Part shown: piece after piece, positions 42,104-51,140 of the stretch
Layout of the letters: each line of letters starts with the position of its first letter
How positions within the stretch are numbered: the first letter of the stretch is position 1
NCBI GenBank assembly: GCA_031257915.1
Contig: JAIRNR010000007.1
Span: 62,001-126,000 of the forward strand
Direction of reading: 5' to 3'
Source: Bacteroidales bacterium
GTDB lineage: Bacteria > Bacteroidota > Bacteroidia > Bacteroidales > P3
Length of the DNA stretch: 64,000 nt
Made by a program: the position numbers and the translations under genes
Notes under the pieces: model-generated
The model's input: the letters and a program-made list of their open reading frames with translations, nothing else
Told to the model about the DNA's origin: nothing
Databases searched by the model: none

Positions 42104-43153
42104 ATGGACTTAAATGACTTAAATATGTCCAACGATAAAATACAACCATCCAACAGTCAATTCATCCTCTATCAGGATGATAATGGAATCACCAACGTCA
42201 ATGTTCGATTCGACGACAAAGATGTTTGGCTTTCGCAACAACAAATTTCTATGTTGTTTGATACTACACAACAGAATATAAGCCTGCATATTAACAGCAT
42301 CATAGAAGATGGGGAGTTATCAAAGGACGCAACTCACAAGTATTTCTTGTTAGTTCGTCAAGAAGGTAATCGGTCGGTAAAAAGACAGATTGAGCATTAT
42401 AATTTAGATATGATTATCGCAGTCGGCTATCGGGTAAAATCACAGGTGGCAACCCGATTCAGACAATGGGCAACACAGCGGCTACACGAGTATATCCAAA
42501 AAGGATTTACTATTGACGATGAGCGTCTTAAAGGAAACGGAAATCGCTATTTCCGCGAGTTGCTCCAACGAATCAGAGATATTCGTTCAAGTGAACGCAA
42601 CCTATATCAACAAGTTACCGATATTTATTCCACGGCAATAGACTATGATCCGCGAAACGATATAACCCGCCGGTTCTTTGCTACAGTACAGAACAAAATG
42701 CACTATGCTGCACATCAACATACAGCCGCAGAAGTAATCTATCACAGGGTTGATTCCGAAAAGCCAATAGTAGGTATGACCAATTTTAAAGGAGATTATA
42801 TAACACGTGATGATGTAAAAATAACAAAGAACTACCTTTCTGAGAAAGAATTACAAGTATTGAATTTATTGGTTTCCCAATATCTTGATTTTGCCGAATT
42901 ACAAGCTATCGAACAGCATACTATGACCATGCAGCAATGGATAGAGAAGCTGGACGATGTTCTGTCTGTTGGCAATCGCCCATTGCTTAGCAATGCAGGA
43001 ACAGTCTCTCATAAACAGGCTATCGAAAAAGCAACACAAGAGTTTGAAGAATATCGCCGTAAAGAAATGCTGCAATATGAAAGCGATTTTGATAGAGCGA
43101 TTAAAGAATTGAAATCTCATGCAGATGACAATAAGAGCAATACATCGGAGTAA
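42104..43153 (+). CDS. RhuM-family virulence/DNA-binding-like protein
   Basis: DKDVWLSQQQISMLFDTTQQNISLHINSIIEDGELS; RQIEHYNLDMIIAVGYRVKSQVATRFRQWATQRLHEYI. Exact start uncertain (42089 TTG, 42104 ATG or 42125 ATG). Confidence 0.87.
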   Translation: MDLNDLNMSNDKIQPSNSQFILYQDDNGITNVNVRFDDKDVWLSQQQISMLFDTTQQNISLHINSIIEDGELSKDATHKYFLLVRQEGNRSVKRQIEHYNLDMIIAVGYRVKSQVATRFRQWATQRLHEYIQKGFTIDDERLKGNGNRYFRELLQRIRDIRSSERNLYQQVTDIYSTAIDYDPRNDITRRFFATVQNKMHYAAHQHTAAEVIYHRVDSEKPIVGMTNFKGDYITRDDVKITKNYLSEKELQVLNLLVSQYLDFAELQAIEQHTMTMQQWIEKLDDVLSVGNRPLLSNAGTVSHKQAIEKATQEFEEYRRKEMLQYESDFDRAIKELKSHADDNKSNTSE

Positions 43154-43324
43154 GATTATGTCTAATTTAAAAAATTGTTTTATCTTTGTTGCAAGCTAAT
43201 CAACCTGCTCAAAGCGGGGCAAATTGATGAAGTTATCTCGTTACTTATCCGTTACCTATTCTGAATAACAACCAATCCAAATGGCTGATTTAGAAAGGAA
43301 TAATCAAAAAGCATAGTTTTGTAA

Positions 43325-45865
43325 CTAATACCGAGCCTCATTACGCTTCTCATACTTTATCGCAGAGAATACGCTCGAACGGATACGGATACTGAAGTTC
43401 CATTCGGTGCGGTATCCGAAAGGAATCCAGTAGAAACTCATATCCCAGCAATGTAAATCACGCGAGAAAGTTACATTTGTAAAAGTCATTTTGCGGGTAA
43501 CAATATCAAAACCTGTACCGAATGTTATTTTCCATTTCGGCGTTATCGTAACATTGCCTGAGAGCGTTATTGTAGATATAATATTATGCTTTAACTTATC
43601 CTCTTTATAGTCCGGCGTAAGGCGATAATTGCACACCATTCCGATTGATAAATTCCATGGCACATTAAAATCAACAGGCGACAAATATAAAGCGGCATCC
43701 GTAAAAAGCGGTGAAGCAAAACTGTGCAGATTATCTTCAGCATTGTTTTGAGATGTTTTTGCCTTAGGATTTAAGTTCCACGATAAGGAAACATTAAAAT
43801 CAGACGAAGCGAAGCGTAACCAGTCCTTGCCGCGCGAGCCAACCCAAAAAAATTCATTGTATTTATTTCCGTTACTGTCAATTTTATACCAGTCAAAAGA
43901 AGCACCGGCATCAATATTAAGTTTATTCCAAAGCACAGTGCGGGCACGTAATGTCAGCGGTGCCCAGCGCAATGAATCGGCAGCAATATTGTACGATGTA
44001 CTTATATTGAAATAATCAAGAAGTTTAACATTTTTTTCGCCCGTAACAGTATCTTTCTTATTGCGCACTTTCATATCAAAAGTATTGCCGAGAGTGAAAT
44101 TTATACTGCCTACCATACCCGCCTGCGGTCCTCCGTAAATAGCATTTGCATAGCGGGAATATAAAACCGTTTGTCCGGCGGCTGTCGTATAAGTATCATA
44201 CGCACCCCAAAACTTTTTACTGAAATCAGGGCGAAAAGTAAAACCGATACTCGGAGTAAATACATGCCTGAAAGCCTTTATATAGCTCTTTTTAAAACGG
44301 ACAATACCGTATATTTTTGTGTTGAAATTGGAATTAAAAGAAAAGTCGCGCGTTGTTTTAAACCCTTTGTTTCTTTCAGTGATAATCGTGCCTGAATCCT
44401 CATAACGGCTTATATTTTCAAAATACCAAAACTCCGTATATTTGACGGAGTTTGTCCAATTTATATATTTAAAAAATTTTACAGTGGAATTTATATCAAT
44501 ATTTTGTTTTATACCATTGCGGAGATTATTACTCCATGTTTCCTTGCTGAAGAACGAAGAATCTATTGTCGTTAAACGATTTTCCGCATTAAGTCCGTAT
44601 TTAAACGTAATATTTTCATACCAGCGGCGTTTTCCTTTTTGAATTTTACGTTTAAAAGGATAAAGTTGATCTACCGAAAAAACAAGTGTCGGCAACGTTA
44701 AATTCATTGAACGTGTTGAGGTATTGTAGTCGGCACCCGCATTTATGGCAAGATTTAATTTTTGCGCGAAACGCAGTGAATACGTAATATTTGAATTTGT
44801 TGTGTTTTGCAAATACTGGTTTACTGTTCCCGAATTTTTGCTGTATGTAGAGTTGCTGAAATTTACATTTGCCGAAAAATTACTGTTAGGATTTGCTTCA
44901 CGTGCTTTGCTGTGTGTCCACTGAATATTAAAACCATCTCGGTGGGCGCGTCCGGGTTGTCCTCTTTCGCCGTCATATATTTGCGAATATCCGAAATTTA
45001 ATGTTCCGCTGAAGCGATACCTGTACGTATAGCGAAACTTGTTGCGCACAGCCCAGTCACCCGAAGTGTAAATATCGCCGTCTGCCATCCAGTCAAGATA
45101 CTGGCACATTTTCCAGTAAAAACCAAGTCCCTGCATAAAATAACCGCTTCGCGCCGTTTGTCCGAATCGCGGAAAAATAAGTCCGCTTTCAACATTTTTC
45201 ATATCGGGAATAGCCGCAAAGGGAATAATTATCGGCGTTGGAATATCCTCAATAAACATCATTGAAGTACCTATTATCACTGCTTTTTGGGGAATTACTT
45301 TTGCCCTGAAAGAACGTATGTCAAAGTGCGGATGTTCCGCGTCGCAGGACGTGAAAGATGCGTGTTTTATGTACGTAATATCGTCTTCAAGTTTTTTTAC
45401 AAGCACCCCGTGAATATACAGGTCATCCTCCTTTGTAACAATAGTGCGGATAAGCCCTTTGCCTGTTTTTATATTATAGCGAAGTTCAGTGGCGTCATAC
45501 AGACTTTTACCGTCTTCAAAATGGGGCAGACCTTTTGTATCGCCGTTGCTGTCGGTTGTCGGCAGAGCAAAAATTTCGGAATTTCGCAAGTTTATCTCCA
45601 TATAATTCGCTTCAATCTTGAACTCTTCGTAGTCAATTTTTGCGGTGTTATAAAGATGTGTTGTGCCTTTTCGGAGTTCCACCGTAACAGAATCCTTTGC
45701 GGTATATTTCATAGGGGAAGTAATATCTTTGCTGCGGCGCAGTGAGCCGAGGGGATTACTGTCTGTCACCACAGGGTGCAGTACCGGAATACTGTCATCC
45801 TGTGCGCATAAAAATCCAAATACGCCTGTCAGCAAGGTTAGCAAGATAAAAACTTTACGTCCCAT
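43325..45865 (-). CDS. lptD: LptD-like LPS assembly outer-membrane protein
   Basis: OstA-like N-terminal (VELRKGTTHLYNTAKIDYEEFKIEANYMEINLRNSEIFA), GLIFPRFGQTARSGYFMQGLGFYW, long beta-barrel C-terminus. Confidence 0.82.
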   Translation of the reverse strand: MGRKVFILLTLLTGVFGFLCAQDDSIPVLHPVVTDSNPLGSLRRSKDITSPMKYTAKDSVTVELRKGTTHLYNTAKIDYEEFKIEANYMEINLRNSEIFALPTTDSNGDTKGLPHFEDGKSLYDATELRYNIKTGKGLIRTIVTKEDDLYIHGVLVKKLEDDITYIKHASFTSCDAEHPHFDIRSFRAKVIPQKAVIIGTSMMFIEDIPTPIIIPFAAIPDMKNVESGLIFPRFGQTARSGYFMQGLGFYWKMCQYLDWMADGDIYTSGDWAVRNKFRYTYRYRFSGTLNFGYSQIYDGERGQPGRAHRDGFNIQWTHSKAREANPNSNFSANVNFSNSTYSKNSGTVNQYLQNTTNSNITYSLRFAQKLNLAINAGADYNTSTRSMNLTLPTLVFSVDQLYPFKRKIQKGKRRWYENITFKYGLNAENRLTTIDSSFFSKETWSNNLRNGIKQNIDINSTVKFFKYINWTNSVKYTEFWYFENISRYEDSGTIITERNKGFKTTRDFSFNSNFNTKIYGIVRFKKSYIKAFRHVFTPSIGFTFRPDFSKKFWGAYDTYTTAAGQTVLYSRYANAIYGGPQAGMVGSINFTLGNTFDMKVRNKKDTVTGEKNVKLLDYFNISTSYNIAADSLRWAPLTLRARTVLWNKLNIDAGASFDWYKIDSNGNKYNEFFWVGSRGKDWLRFASSDFNVSLSWNLNPKAKTSQNNAEDNLHSFASPLFTDAALYLSPVDFNVPWNLSIGMVCNYRLTPDYKEDKLKHNIISTITLSGNVTITPKWKITFGTGFDIVTRKMTFTNVTFSRDLHCWDMSFYWIPFGYRTEWNFSIRIRSSVFSAIKYEKRNEARY

Positions 45866-45921
45866 CAGTAATATATAAATTTGTAAAGATACGACTTTTA
45901 TTTTTTTTGATTATAAAGCGG

Positions 45922-45929
45922 TATCTTTG
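45922..45929 (+). promoter_or_regulatory. -7 box TATCTTTG for meaB
   Basis: 6 nt upstream of ATG 45936; the tracked TTG start (45927) lies inside the box. Confidence 0.55.
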
Positions 45930-45935
45930 CAGGTG

Positions 45936-47033
45936 ATGGAACATCAGGACGGAACATTTGATTCGGCACTTGAAGAACGTAGCGGCGTAGAGCGTCCCGC
46001 AAGCGTAAACCCTGCATTTACAGGCGGTAGTTTTATTCGCCATGTTCGTCCGCAGGAACTTTCTGCAGATTACTATGCCGAGGGTATATTACAGCGTAAC
46101 CGCACAATATTGAGCCGTGCTATCACCATGATAGAAAGTTCGTTGCCAAAACATCAGGAAATAGCGCAAAAAATAATAGAAAAGTGCCTGCCTTACGGCG
46201 GCGATTCTTTACGCGTTGGTATTACAGGCGTTCCGGGCGCAGGCAAAAGCACATTTATAGAAGCACTCGGTACGCATCTTGTCCGCAGTGGTAATAAACT
46301 TGCCGTGCTTGCAATAGACCCAAGCAGCGAACGCAGCAAAGGCAGTATTCTTGGAGATAAAACCAGAATGGAAGAGTTATCCTGTATGGAAAATGCCTTT
46401 ATTCGCCCCTCGCCGTCAACAGGCTCTCTTGGCGGAGTAGCACGCAAAACTCGCGAAACAATAGTGCTTTGCGAAGCAGCAGGTTTTAACAGGATATTTG
46501 TTGAAACCGTAGGGGTGGGGCAGAGCGAAACTGCCGCAACCCGAATGGTTGATTATTTTCTGCTGTTGCAGGTGGCAGGAACAGGCGACGAGTTACAAGG
46601 CATAAAGCGCGGTATTATGGAGATGGCGGACGGTATTGCAATAAACAAGGCAGACGGAGATAATATACAACGTGCAAAATTAGCCGCAGTACAGTTACGC
46701 AACGCCCTTTCGCTGTTCCCTCTTGCTGCAAGCGGCTGGAAGCCGACAGTGGAAATATGTTCGTCATATACGAAAGATGGAATAAATGATGTTTGGGCGC
46801 AAATAGAAGATTATGAAAGATACACTAAAAGCACAGGGTATTTTCAACGCAAGCGTGTGGAGCAAATGGAAACAATCTTAAAAGAAACGCTAACATCAAA
46901 TATCCTGCAATATTTTTTTGAAGATTCTGCAAACAAAGCACTTATTGAGGAAGCACTGCAAAAAGTGAAAAACAGTGAAGAAAGTCCATATATTGCAGCC
47001 CAACGGTTATTGAAAAATTTCTTGAAAAAATGA
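45936..47033 (+). CDS. meaB: Methylmalonyl-CoA mutase-associated GTPase MeaB
   Basis: VGITGVPGAGKSTFIEALG; LAIDPSSERSKGSILGDKTRMEEL; FVETVGVGQSE; INKADGDN. Confidence 0.93.
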   Translation: MEHQDGTFDSALEERSGVERPASVNPAFTGGSFIRHVRPQELSADYYAEGILQRNRTILSRAITMIESSLPKHQEIAQKIIEKCLPYGGDSLRVGITGVPGAGKSTFIEALGTHLVRSGNKLAVLAIDPSSERSKGSILGDKTRMEELSCMENAFIRPSPSTGSLGGVARKTRETIVLCEAAGFNRIFVETVGVGQSETAATRMVDYFLLLQVAGTGDELQGIKRGIMEMADGIAINKADGDNIQRAKLAAVQLRNALSLFPLAASGWKPTVEICSSYTKDGINDVWAQIEDYERYTKSTGYFQRKRVEQMETILKETLTSNILQYFFEDSANKALIEEALQKVKNSEESPYIAAQRLLKNFLKK

Positions 47034-47470
47034 AAGTTTCTGCAGATCAAATTCCGTATTTTTATGAGTCAATATCCGTAGATGCCGCATGCAGCGGTAA
47101 CCCCGGTAATATGGAATATCGCGGAGTTGTAACATCAACAAAAGACGAAATTTTTCATCAGGGCATATTTCCCCAAAGCACAAATAATATCGGCGAATTT
47201 CTCGCGCTCGTCCACGCGTTAGCCTATCTTACCAAAACAAATCAGCCGAACGTACCGGTTTACACCGATAGCAAAACTGCACGCGCATGGGTTAGAGATA
47301 AAAAGGTAAAGACAACATTAAAACCGACAGAACTCAATCAAAAATCATTTGAACTCCTGTGGCGTGCTTTGCAATGGCTCAAAACAAATACTTACGCAAA
47401 CCCGATTCTCGTTTGGAATACGCCGCAGTGGGGCGAAATCCCTGCTGATTTCGGTAACAAGAAAGGGTAA
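47030..47470 (+). CDS. RNase H-like protein
   Basis: SVDAACSGNPG; NNIGEFLALVHAL; PVYTDSKTARAWV; PADFG matches the D-E-D-D catalytic set of RNase HI. Confidence 0.85.
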   Translation: MKVSADQIPYFYESISVDAACSGNPGNMEYRGVVTSTKDEIFHQGIFPQSTNNIGEFLALVHALAYLTKTNQPNVPVYTDSKTARAWVRDKKVKTTLKPTELNQKSFELLWRALQWLKTNTYANPILVWNTPQWGEIPADFGNKKG

Positions 47471-47535
47471 AGGGAGATTAAAAGAAAAAATTCAATCAAA
47501 AAGAATAAATCTCAATAAATTTCAATAAATTTCGC

Positions 47536-47543
47536 TACCTTTG
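47536..47543 (+). promoter_or_regulatory. -7 box TACCTTTG for the Omp28-like gene at 47549
   Basis: 5 nt upstream of the ATG. Confidence 0.6.
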
Positions 47544-47548
47544 CAAAC

Positions 47549-49324
47549 ATGTCTAAAATTTCAGTTCAACTATTAGCTATGGTGCTCATTTTCGCGGCAC
47601 CTGCCGCCGCACAAAACGCGGCTATGCCAAGCACAGCATTTATGCCGAAAAACGTTCTTATTGAAGAATTTACCGGTATTCATTGCAGTTACTGTCCAAA
47701 CGGACACCACATAATACAAAACATATCAAACGCAATAGGCAATCGTTTCAGTGCATATTGCAATCATACAGGCAGTCTTGCCGTTCCTGTTGACGGTGAG
47801 CCGGACTTCCGCACACAGGCAGGAGCAGCATTTTTTGCTGTACAGGGCGGACAGGGTATGCCGAGCGGCAATTTCCACAGACAGTTTTTTCAAACAAGTA
47901 TCAGCAACAGCGCGTATAATGTACCGCTCGCCGACTGGACGAAAACAGTTAAAAAGTATATTCTTAATGATACAGCCCCTGTAAACCTGACAATGGCAGC
48001 AACACTCGACACTGTAACACGTGTGCTTGCCATAAACATAAAGGGATATTTCACAAAGCCCACCAGTACAAAACTGCTTCTGAACATTGCCCTTACTGAA
48101 AATTTCCAAATCGGCACACAGACAGGCAGTGCCGATAATCCGAATTACGTACATAAACACATATTGCGCGAAATGCTCACCGGCAGCATTTGGGGCGATA
48201 CTCTCCTGCGCAGCGAAACAAACGGATTCGATACGACATATACGTACACCGTTCCGCAAAACTACAATAACCGCTCCTGCAATATCAACAATCTTGAAAT
48301 TATCTGTTTTCTCACAGAGTTAAATCATAATAATGTTCTTAATTCGGTTAATGCAAAGCCGCAACTTACCCCTGCATATCCTTACGAGAAACCATACGTG
48401 CATATCGGGTTGGCAGATATGGGCGATAAATACGGCGGGCAATATTTTACGCTTAATGTACTCTCGTTAGGCACGGATACATTAAAAACACTTGACGTTG
48501 CCTTTACGCTTAACGGCACCAGGGATACCGTAACTCTTACGGATTTGAATATTCCCTCAAAAACCGAGAAGCAGGTACATATTCCGTTAAAACCTTACGA
48601 AATAAGGAATACAAATCTGTACAGTATTGTTGTTATAAGAGCGAACGGACAGGAATTCAGAAGTAATGCACTAAATAACGGCTCATTTGTAAAGCCTGAA
48701 GTCTATACGTTTCCGACAATCGATACGGCGGCATTACAAACGGCAAAACTTATTATTTATTTTACGCCGGATACCGCGCTTGGCATGGATAACGAGAACA
48801 GCATAACAGTACGTTCTGCCAAAGGAGACATACTTTTTACAAAAACATATCAAATATCAAACGAAACAAATATTGACACGGTAACAATAAATAAAAACGA
48901 ATACGTTCAGTTCAGGCTTTACGATATATGGGGAGATGGGATGGGAAGCGGCGGCTTTGAATTGAAATTGCAAATTCCCGACAGCACAATATCATTAGGG
49001 ACAACACCTGTTTACAATAGAGATAATATCAGTTTTGCATGGAACAGCGTTCTTTTGGAAAGCACTGTGATAGAAAGCAAGACGGCAAAACAGCAGAATA
49101 TAAAAGCATTCGGAATAAACGGAACACTGTATATTCAAAATCCCGATGGAATATTTCTTGAAAGTGCTTGCGTTTACGATATTACAGGCAGGCAGATAAA
49201 GGAGTTGGCAATAAACAGTGCCGGCGATGTATCGCTGTTTACAGGTATTTTAAATAAACTGACAATGGTCGTTTTGAAAACAAAAGTATCTGTGTATCCC
49301 ACAGTTGTAAAGGTGAAATTTTAA
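47549..49324 (+). CDS. Omp28-related surface protein, probable T9SS cargo (copy A)
   Basis: Signal peptide; EEFTGIHCSYCPNGHH thioredoxin-like CxxC; DIWGDGMGSGGFEL; C-terminal VYDITGRQIKEL resembling a sorting domain. Confidence 0.75.
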   Translation: MSKISVQLLAMVLIFAAPAAAQNAAMPSTAFMPKNVLIEEFTGIHCSYCPNGHHIIQNISNAIGNRFSAYCNHTGSLAVPVDGEPDFRTQAGAAFFAVQGGQGMPSGNFHRQFFQTSISNSAYNVPLADWTKTVKKYILNDTAPVNLTMAATLDTVTRVLAINIKGYFTKPTSTKLLLNIALTENFQIGTQTGSADNPNYVHKHILREMLTGSIWGDTLLRSETNGFDTTYTYTVPQNYNNRSCNINNLEIICFLTELNHNNVLNSVNAKPQLTPAYPYEKPYVHIGLADMGDKYGGQYFTLNVLSLGTDTLKTLDVAFTLNGTRDTVTLTDLNIPSKTEKQVHIPLKPYEIRNTNLYSIVVIRANGQEFRSNALNNGSFVKPEVYTFPTIDTAALQTAKLIIYFTPDTALGMDNENSITVRSAKGDILFTKTYQISNETNIDTVTINKNEYVQFRLYDIWGDGMGSGGFELKLQIPDSTISLGTTPVYNRDNISFAWNSVLLESTVIESKTAKQQNIKAFGINGTLYIQNPDGIFLESACVYDITGRQIKELAINSAGDVSLFTGILNKLTMVVLKTKVSVYPTVVKVKF

Positions 49325-49342
49325 AAACAAAAAAATAAGACA

Positions 49343-51136
49343 ATGAAAAAAATTCTTTTTATTTTAGTTACCATCGCTTTTACGATTCCCGTTAAAGCTC
49401 AATGGAGTACGGATCCTACCGAAAACAACCAGATTGTTTTTGAAAACACCTACGATTGGGAATCCCATCTTCTTTCAGACGGCAGTTTTGTCGTTTATTA
49501 CAACCGTCCGGACGGATACCGTCCAACAGGACTTGGCGACTCAGCATCTTTCTTAAAGCATGTACTTAAACGCTACAATGCAGACGGCACGCTTATTTGG
49601 GAAAAAACTGTTGCAAGTACTCCGAATAAAACATTTACAGTTGTTAACGAATATGTGTTTATAGACGGTAACGATAATATTTTAATTTGTGTTGCCGATG
49701 CCCGTTACGATACTTTCGGCATACTTTATCCCAGCGGACTTTACAAGTGGTGGCATCCGAACTTGTCCATTTACAAGATAAGCAAAGACGGTGATTATCT
49801 TTGGGGCGAAAACGGTGTTTCGATTGATAAGACGCCGCACCACGGTATTGCACAAACAAACGTCATTGCTCTTGAAAACGGCAGTGTTGTTGTATCGTAT
49901 TCCCAAGACGCACAGAATGGTGTTTATTCCGGACCGGTTACAACAAAAATAGTCTGCCTGGATGCCGAAACAGGTGAGATAAAATGGAAGAAAGATCTAA
50001 TGGTAAACAGCTCAAATGTCTCCTCAGGTGCAAAACTGATAAACGGAGGCAATGATGAGTTTATAGCTGTTTATAACTCTATTGCAGTACAAAAACTTGA
50101 TTTTAATGGCGACGAAGTATGGCCCCACACTGTTGTTTACGACAAGGGCGGCTTTCCTTCAGGACCGCTTCCTTACACTGTCATAAAAACAATACCTGTA
50201 AAGCGCGGCGTATTTATAAGCTGGTATGCCGACCCTGATGGAGATAATTTTGAGGATGTTTTTTGTTCTTATGTTGATATGAACGGTAATCTCGTCTTTT
50301 CAACCGGCACAGCGGGTACAAAACTTGGTTATCAGGAATACAGCCGCAAATTTTCACCAGTAGGAATTTACGATGCGGTTAATGAATTCGTTTACTATGA
50401 ATGGCGTGAAGACAATTCGACTCAAAGCTGGCACCGTATAGTGGGGCAAAAAATATCTCTTACCGGCGAACTGGTGTGGGATGCAAACGGTGTTGAGACA
50501 GGTGCTATGCTGCAACGTTCCGCCGGTTATCCTGCAATCGGTCTTGACGATGAGGGTAACCCTGTTTTCTTATATCTTGAACAGACAAATGGTCAAAAAG
50601 ATTATGCGGGTTATGCACAAAAACGCACGCCCGCAGGTGATTCTCTATGGACTGTAACTTTTACAAATACTGTGGGCGATTCCGAACATATTTACGACAA
50701 AAGCAATCTTAAAGTATTGCCTTTTTCACAAAACCAGTGGATTGCTCTGTGGAACGATAACCGTCCTGAAGCCGCAGATTTATTAAATTACGATCATGTT
50801 TGGGGTCAAAATATCACCAAAGACGGCAATATCGGCACGACAATTACATCAATAGAAGCACCTGTAAAGGCAAACATGGGCAATGCTCACTTTTTTGTTG
50901 CAAATAATCCTGTTGCAGGCGAAACATCTTTTACAATTAAAGGGCTTAAAGAGCAAAAAGTTGAGATAAGCATTTTAAACGGTTTCGGTAAAACAGTTGC
51001 AACCGTTTTTAAAGGTGCCGTTCTTAATGATGAAAATACTGTTGCATGGAATCCCGGAACGCTTGCAAAAGGCATTTATGTGGCGACATTAAGAACGCAA
51101 GCAGGTGTTGAGGCGATAAAATTAGTTATTAAGTAA
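49343..51136 (+). CDS. Propeller-like T9SS type A sorting domain protein (copy A)
   Basis: Signal peptide; repeated beta-rich segments; CTD HFFVANNPVAGETSFTIKGLKEQKVEISILNGFGKTV...LAKGIYVATLRTQAGVEAIKLVIK. Confidence 0.78.
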   Translation: MKKILFILVTIAFTIPVKAQWSTDPTENNQIVFENTYDWESHLLSDGSFVVYYNRPDGYRPTGLGDSASFLKHVLKRYNADGTLIWEKTVASTPNKTFTVVNEYVFIDGNDNILICVADARYDTFGILYPSGLYKWWHPNLSIYKISKDGDYLWGENGVSIDKTPHHGIAQTNVIALENGSVVVSYSQDAQNGVYSGPVTTKIVCLDAETGEIKWKKDLMVNSSNVSSGAKLINGGNDEFIAVYNSIAVQKLDFNGDEVWPHTVVYDKGGFPSGPLPYTVIKTIPVKRGVFISWYADPDGDNFEDVFCSYVDMNGNLVFSTGTAGTKLGYQEYSRKFSPVGIYDAVNEFVYYEWREDNSTQSWHRIVGQKISLTGELVWDANGVETGAMLQRSAGYPAIGLDDEGNPVFLYLEQTNGQKDYAGYAQKRTPAGDSLWTVTFTNTVGDSEHIYDKSNLKVLPFSQNQWIALWNDNRPEAADLLNYDHVWGQNITKDGNIGTTITSIEAPVKANMGNAHFFVANNPVAGETSFTIKGLKEQKVEISILNGFGKTVATVFKGAVLNDENTVAWNPGTLAKGIYVATLRTQAGVEAIKLVIK

Positions 51137-51140
51137 GAAT

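Noticed and set aside
47505-47535. TCAATAAATTTCAATAAATTTC short tandem repeat upstream of ORF 47549
   Set aside because: Only about two short AT-rich units; insufficient to call a functional repeat.
47726-48259. 177-aa minus-strand ORF antisense to the Omp28-like gene
   Set aside because: Lies wholly inside a well-supported CDS and has a Cys-rich, low-plausibility composition typical of antisense frames.
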